64,000 nucleotides of DNA from positions 2,232,001 to 2,296,000 of the forward strand of contig NC_089190.1 of assembly GCF_947507565.1 (NCBI RefSeq). Direction: 5' to 3'. Position numbers and translations under genes: made by a program. Under the pieces are notes generated by a model. It did no database searches, was not told the origin of the DNA, and saw only the letters and a program-made list of their open reading frames with translations. This DNA comes from Oscarella lobularis (Eukaryota; Porifera; Homoscleromorpha; Homosclerophorida; Oscarellidae). Positions 57,139-64,000 of this stretch are shown in pieces (positions within the stretch are counted from its first letter, which is position 1; each line of letters opens with the position of its first letter).

Positions 57139-58107
57139 TTTTTAGGTTCTTACTGGAAGTCCGGATACCCATTGGACGTTGTCACTGTCTTCTTCCGTGC
57201 TTTCGTCATGTATCTGATAATGATAGGTATCGTGATAGTCGACCAGATAAGATCTCAGCTCATCCAATTCGTCCTCATTCAAGATATTATCATAAACAGC
57301 GATGCCACGACCGAATCTATCCTTATACTTCCGGGTTAGATGTAGAGTAAGATTCATCTCATCTTTGACGTCATCATTAGTCATCGGAAGGGGAAATTCA
57401 AGAAAATTGTAAGCACGATACAATTTTTCAATTTCCTCATAGTGTTTTAGACCGCTTCGATAGACGACGTCACTCCGCGTCAATTTCAGTAGAATTCCAT
57501 ACTGTCCTTGCTTGTAAGCCATTCCGGGGGGTCGAAATACAAAAGGAACGTCGCACTGCCAAAAAACAACGCGTCCTCTATAAGGCATAAAGGAAGCGGC
57601 CACGCCCCCATTGGAATCCGATAACAAAAGTTCCCCGTAATCATTCTTAAGCCATCCTCGCGTCAGAAAGAGAACGCCAATTAGATCGTCGCTATGACGA
57701 CATTCGTCGTCGCTGAGTCGATGGGGATCGAGACGGCGCACGAGAAAGGAAGAGACCGAATAGGGTCTATAACTTTGTGCGGGGGCGTGGTCAGGGACCG
57801 CATCCCGAAGATAATCCCATGTTTGAGTTTCCTCGAAAAGTGATACATTGAGGTGAGATAGCCATTGGATGTTTGCTCCGTTGGACGTCGCTTGTGAGAT
57901 GGGTTCGTTGCGCCGTCGAGGATCGTGACGCTGATAGATCCACGTCGAATAATGAGCGACGAAATCGGACAAACCGATTAGAGCCGATTCGGGGAGAAGA
58001 TTGTCTACTGTCGTTATTTTGTCGTTGTAATATTTTGAAATTTTCATCTCGGCTTTCGTCGCCGCTGTCGAGAGCCAAAGAAAGGACAACGAAACGAAAA
58101 TCAACAT
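56369..58107 (-). CDS. Tandem 2OG-Fe(II) dioxygenase (prolyl-hydroxylase-like), first domain degenerate
   Basis: Three exons are visible with a signal peptide (MLIFVSLSFLWLSTAATKA). Two homologous oxygenase units follow. The second unit (56640-57080) has the complete set: 'IHKDCDDNENELTLLIYLNP' (HxD), 'GETVFLEE', 'GRFCIFNGGIPHSARPP' (distal His) and 'GARYTFAVKL' (2OG-binding Arg). In the first unit (57340-58050) the matching places read 'CRHSDDLIGVLFLTRG', 'VVFWQCDVPFVFRPPG' and 'QGQYGILLKL': distal His to Phe and Arg to Gln, so it is probably non-catalytic. Collagen-modifying hydroxylases use this fold in the ER. The ORF continues upstream only through non-ATG codons, so 58107 is the start. 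It is divergent to CNOT11. Confidence 0.8.
56587..56625. repeat. (AAAT)n microsatellite in the 2OG oxygenase last intron
   Basis: About nine tandem AAAT units lie directly inside a short intron. Confidence 0.9.
57103..57136. repeat. (ATT)n microsatellite in the 2OG oxygenase first intron
   Basis: About eleven ATT units lie inside the intron between the two oxygenase units. Confidence 0.9.
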
Positions 58108-58148
58108 TCTTGCTGGAGGTAGCCTAGCGTGCGTTAGCCATCGTAACA
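58108..58148. promoter_or_regulatory. 41-bp gap between divergent starts, 2OG oxygenase and CNOT11
   Basis: The two start codons face away with only 41 bp between them, so the 5' UTRs must overlap or be almost absent. Confidence 0.5.
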
Positions 58149-60380
<2,232 letters not shown>

Positions 60381-60465
60381 TAGAATAAGATAAGTATTAG
60401 TTTAGAGCTACAGTTGAATTTTGTTTCATGAGTGTCGGTGTATGTGATAATGTCTAGTTAGATAT

Positions 60466-61419
60466 CTAATTGGTTAATCCTGCTGCTTGGGCGAGTGATT
60501 GTGCCAAATTTGGAGTGGCTAAATCGAGGGGGCAATTCTCCTCCTAAAAAATAACGATATCATCATATGTAGTGCAGTTCTTCTTCTTTCTTACATTATT
60601 TTGGAGTTTGACTTGGGCCCCAGTCTTAACCAAGAGATGAGCTATATGACCAAAGTCACTTTCACAGGCAAGGTGCCTAAAAAGAAAATAAATAAGATTA
60701 ATTTAAATTAGGGGGTCTATTACAGTGGGGTATCTCCATTGCTGTCCGTTGCATTAACATGCGACTTGTGCTCCAACAATATCTCGACCAATTTAGCGTG
60801 TCCTCTGAAAAAAAAATGAGATACTGTTTTCTTCCCAATTTTTTGCTCTTGCCTTGAAGCTGCTCTGTGTAGTGGAGTAGCTTTGTGGCGATCTCTTACA
60901 TTTGTATCTGCTCCGTGACTAATTAGCTTTTCAGCGATGTTGCAATTTCCTTTCGACGCCGCATAATGCAACGACGTCTGGCCGGCTTCGTTTTGCTCAT
61001 TCACCATGGCAACAGCCGAGGAGGAATTTTTCAATAAACTCTCGACAATTCCAAGATGGCCGGCAGACGAAGCAATCATTAACGGAGTCCAGAGAGCCTT
61101 AAAAATGGTCACGTGACACAATTAATTAATTAATTAATTAATTAATTAACTAACATCGTCTTTTGCGTCGATAGGGACTTCCAAACGAAGTAGGTAATCG
61201 ACGATTTTTTCTCGTCCTGAAGAACACGCCCAATGCAAGGGCATTCGTTGATCCTACGTAGACGATCGCGCGTGTTTCGGCACGTGATCTTCGGTCTGGA
61301 CTTGCTTGATCGACAATGCGAGCATCGCGAGGTCTCGCTACGAGCAGAGCTTCCAATTCTTCCAATTTTCCGTCGTATGCAAGTTGACACGCTTGCTGAT
61401 TGGACACTGCAGCGCACAT
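60466..61419 (-). CDS. PSMD10: Gankyrin, 26S proteasome non-ATPase subunit 10
   Basis: This is an ankyrin-repeat chaperone of the 19S base that binds the Rpt3 ATPase. Start 'MCAAVSNQQACQLAYDGKLE' matches gankyrin. Repeats continue 'MPLHWACSSGREKIVDYLLR', 'WTPLMIASSAGHLGIVESLL', 'AGQTSLHYAASKGNCNIAEK', 'ATPLHRAASRGHAKLVEILL' and 'NGDTPLHLAC', with C-terminal 'CPLDLATPNLAQSLAQAAG'. Four to five exons are visible. Intron 1 (about 61265-61315) begins GCAAGT instead of GTAAGT, and joining there restores 'VDQDQRMPLHWAC'. It is divergent to PGD, with 133 bp between starts, and convergent to CNOT11 with 85 bp between stops. Confidence 0.88.
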
Positions 61420-61552
61420 GATGCTCCTCGTTTGGAATGGAAAGGGCGTCCCGGATTCGGCGAGCTTTACGCATGCTCTCGCAGCTCTTTTGCGCATCCG
61501 CCTGCTCGCCTTCCAAGAGAACTCTTCGTCACGTAGACTTTGCTGCAGCAGA

Positions 61553-63966
61553 ATGGCCGAGCAAAAGTAAGGCGAAACGCTGATGCCACTTGCTCGTTTC
61601 TCCGCCGCAAAATGCGCTCCCCTCACACCACCCGTTGCTCTACTTTTTTTTCTCGCCTTCTAGAGCCGATATTGCACTTATTGGACTCGCCGTCATGGTA
61701 AGCAGGAACCAAAGCAGCACGTCTTCGTTGTTTTTTTCCCTCGTATGGGCCTCGAGAAGATCGTTTATCTCGTCTTGCTTCGTCTAGGGTCAAAATCTCA
61801 TTCTCAACATGAACGATCACGGATTCGTCGTAAGTCGCGCGTTGGCGTCGCGCTTTCGCTCGTCGACCGGTCCTTTCTTCCGGCGTCCGGGCGTAATGAC
61901 GTCACGCCACGCCCTTGGTTATCTCGCATCCCATTGGCTAATTTTGCTCCGAAGGTGTGCGCTTTCAATCGAACCGTCTCCAAAGTTGACGATTTTCTTG
62001 CGAAAGAAGCTAAGGGTAAGAGAAGACCCGAAAAAAAATCAAGATAATTATTATAGATTTTTAGGTACGAAGGTTATTGGAGCTCATTCGATGGAAGAAA
62101 TGGTCGGAAAACTCAAAAAACCAAGAAGGGTGATGATGCTTGTCAAAGCTGGCGATGCCGTCGATAAATTCATTGACACATTGGTATTATCTATAAACCT
62201 GTACTTCGATTTAAATTATTGATTTTTTATTAGGTTCCTTTGCTGGAAGAAGGAGATATCATTATCGATGGAGGAAACTCGCAATATAATGATTCTATAG
62301 TAGGCAATGTTTTCTTCTCTCTTCTTTCATTGATTCCAATGCGTGGCTTTAGCGCCGAGCAAAGTATTTGGAGTCGAAGAAACTTCTCTTTGTCGGAAGC
62401 GGCGTGTCAGGGGGAGAAGATGGCGCGCGCTATGGCCCTTCTCTTATGCCAGGAGGAGCCAAAGAAGCTTGGTACATTGAACATAATAATTAAAAATTTA
62501 TTTATTTATTTTTTGTGCTTTTTTTGAGGCCTCACGTGAAGGCAATCTTTCAGGGAATTTCGGCCAAAGTGAATGGAGAGCCATGCTGTGATTGGGTAAA
62601 ATAAAATTGAGTTTAAAAATTTAATGAATGGGTTTTGGGGGATTTAGGTTGGCGCAGACGGAGCGGGGCATTACGTGAAGATGGTCCACAATGGAATCGA
62701 ATACGGAGACATGCAGGTCCTTAATAATAATTAATTAATTAATTATTTATTTATTTGAATAATGTTTAGTTGATTTGCGAAGCGTATCATTTGATGAAGG
62801 ACGCGCTCGGAATGTCGGAAGACGAAATGAGCGCCGTCTTCGGCGAATGGAACAAAGGAGAACTCGATTCCTTCCTCATTGAAATCACTCAGGCAATTTT
62901 GGCCTACAAGGACACAGACGGAGTTCCACTCGTTCGAAAGATACGAGATGCCGCTGGACAGGCAAACAGAGTCTATATATAAACATAAGGGAGAAAATAC
63001 ATAGTTTTTGTCTTAGAAAGGAACGGGTAAATGGACTGCCATTTCGTCTTTGGATATGGGAATTCCCGTTACTCTTATTGGTTTGAGAATCAATGTTTAT
63101 GTCTATTGATTTTTTTATGTTTTTTTTTTTCAGGGGAATCTGTGTTTGCTCGCTGTCTCTCGTCTTTGAAGGACGAAAGGGTGAAGGCGAGTGGGAGTTT
63201 GAAGGGGCCAAGTGGAGTCAAATTTGAGGGGAACAAAGCGGAAATGGTAGAACACATCAGACAGGTTAGTTTGGGTTTTTTCCTCTGTGTGAGTGTGGGG
63301 AGTTTGTTGCTTTGTCCTTAGGCTCTGTATGCGTCCAAGATCATTTCATATGCTCAAGGGTTTATGCTGCTGAGAGAAGCGGCTAAGGAATATGGTTGGG
63401 AGTTGAATTATGGCTCCATTGCTCTCATGTGGAGAGGCGGATGCATTATCAGGAGGTGTGGACTCGGCTAGGGTTAATTAATTAATTTATTTATTTCTTT
63501 TTAGTCGCTTCTTGGGAAATATCAAAGAAGCGTTCGACAAGAATCCCAGCTTGTCGAATCTCCTCCTTGACGATTTTTTCAAAGCAGCTATTCACAATTC
63601 CCAGGTAAAACACACTAAGGGGGGGGGGGGGGGGGGGGGGGAGCAAATCAACGATCTATCCTATATATATGTGTGTAGGCTTCTTGGCGCAAAGTCGTCT
63701 CTCTTGGAGTGACTCTTGGAATTCCAACACCTTGCTTTAGCACTGCTCTTGCTTTCTACGACGGATACAGGTAATGATTATTAATTTTATTGATTTTATT
63801 GATTTTTCTTTTTAGGTCAGAGTGTCTTCCTGCCAATCTAATTCAAGCTCAGAGAGACTATTTTGGTGCTCACACGTACGAGCTTCTCACTGCTCCAGGA
63901 AAATTCACTCACACCAATTGGACTGGTCACGGCGGAAGTGTCTCTTCGACGAGCTACAATGCCTAA
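61553..63966 (+). CDS. PGD: 6-phosphogluconate dehydrogenase, decarboxylating
   Basis: About 14 exons cover a complete enzyme. After [20 protein letters not shown] (NADP fold) come '[20 protein letters not shown]', '[20 protein letters not shown]', '[13 protein letters not shown]', '[20 protein letters not shown]', the catalytic region '[20 protein letters not shown]' (Lys and His-Asn) and '[20 protein letters not shown]'. '[20 protein letters not shown]' and '[11 protein letters not shown]' close it. It catalyses the oxidative decarboxylation step of the pentose phosphate pathway in the cytosol, yielding NADPH and ribulose 5-phosphate. The stop falls 34 bp before the window end. Intron 11 or so contains a 23-base poly-G run. 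Confidence 0.95.
63619..63641. repeat. Poly-G run (23 G) in a PGD intron
   Basis: This is an uninterrupted G homopolymer on the coding strand, capable of G-quadruplex formation in DNA and pre-mRNA. Its length is also a known problem for sequencing accuracy. Confidence 0.95.
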
Positions 63967-64000
63967 GAAACGTTGATGATGGTGATGAACTTGTGTCGCG

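Overview
The window looks like a stretch of a compact, gene-dense genome from an early-branching animal, most likely a sponge of the homoscleromorph (Oscarella-like) type. This assignment is an inference. Genes are split by many short GT-AG introns of about 45-60 bp, neighbouring genes are often less than 150 bp apart, and the gene set is animal: receptor and ACK-type tyrosine kinases, an LRR GPCR, ARMC9, LZIC, espin, ACAP and collagen-fibrinogen lectins. There are also genes unusual for animals, namely a histidinol-phosphate aminotransferase and a GT92 glycosyltransferase. No tRNA, rRNA, CRISPR array or complete transposon was recognised.

Layout. 0-7.6 kb: 3' end of an unknown gene, UBIAD1-like prenyltransferase, FUT10/FUT11-like fucosyltransferase, ARMC9. 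7.8-22 kb: the accessory region, a tandem array of six fibrinogen-related (FReD) collagen lectin genes called FREP A-F here. A GT92 glycosyltransferase on the other strand lies inside it, and three copies of LZIC are interleaved. Only the last LZIC (21.1-22.0 kb) is intact; the other two carry the same stop codons. FREP D is frameshifted and FREP E is truncated with a damaged splice donor. 22-27 kb: MYBBP1A/Pol phi-like. 27.2-30.7 kb: single-exon LRR-GPCR. 31-36.5 kb: ACK/TNK kinase head-to-head with an Ig-type receptor tyrosine kinase. 36.6-41.4 kb: sulfotransferase, a CARD-plus-MATH(TRAF) protein, an oxysterol-binding-related protein. 41.6-49 kb: espin-like, HisC-like aminotransferase, ACAP ArfGAP. 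49-54.8 kb: short PNPO-like protein, CLC chloride channel, spermidine synthase-like. 54.8-64 kb: secretory JmjC protein, tandem 2OG oxygenase, CNOT11, gankyrin (PSMD10), 6-phosphogluconate dehydrogenase.

Most loci are housekeeping genes arranged as divergent pairs with shared short promoters (ACK/RTK, HisC/ACAP, 2OG/CNOT11, PSMD10/PGD) or as convergent pairs whose stop codons lie 7-100 bp apart. The FREP array looks like a secreted pattern-recognition family evolving by segmental duplication, mosaic exchange and decay. The CARD-MATH protein is the best candidate for an undescribed signalling adaptor. Exon borders were read by eye from splice consensus, frame and remembered family sequences; no alignment was run.
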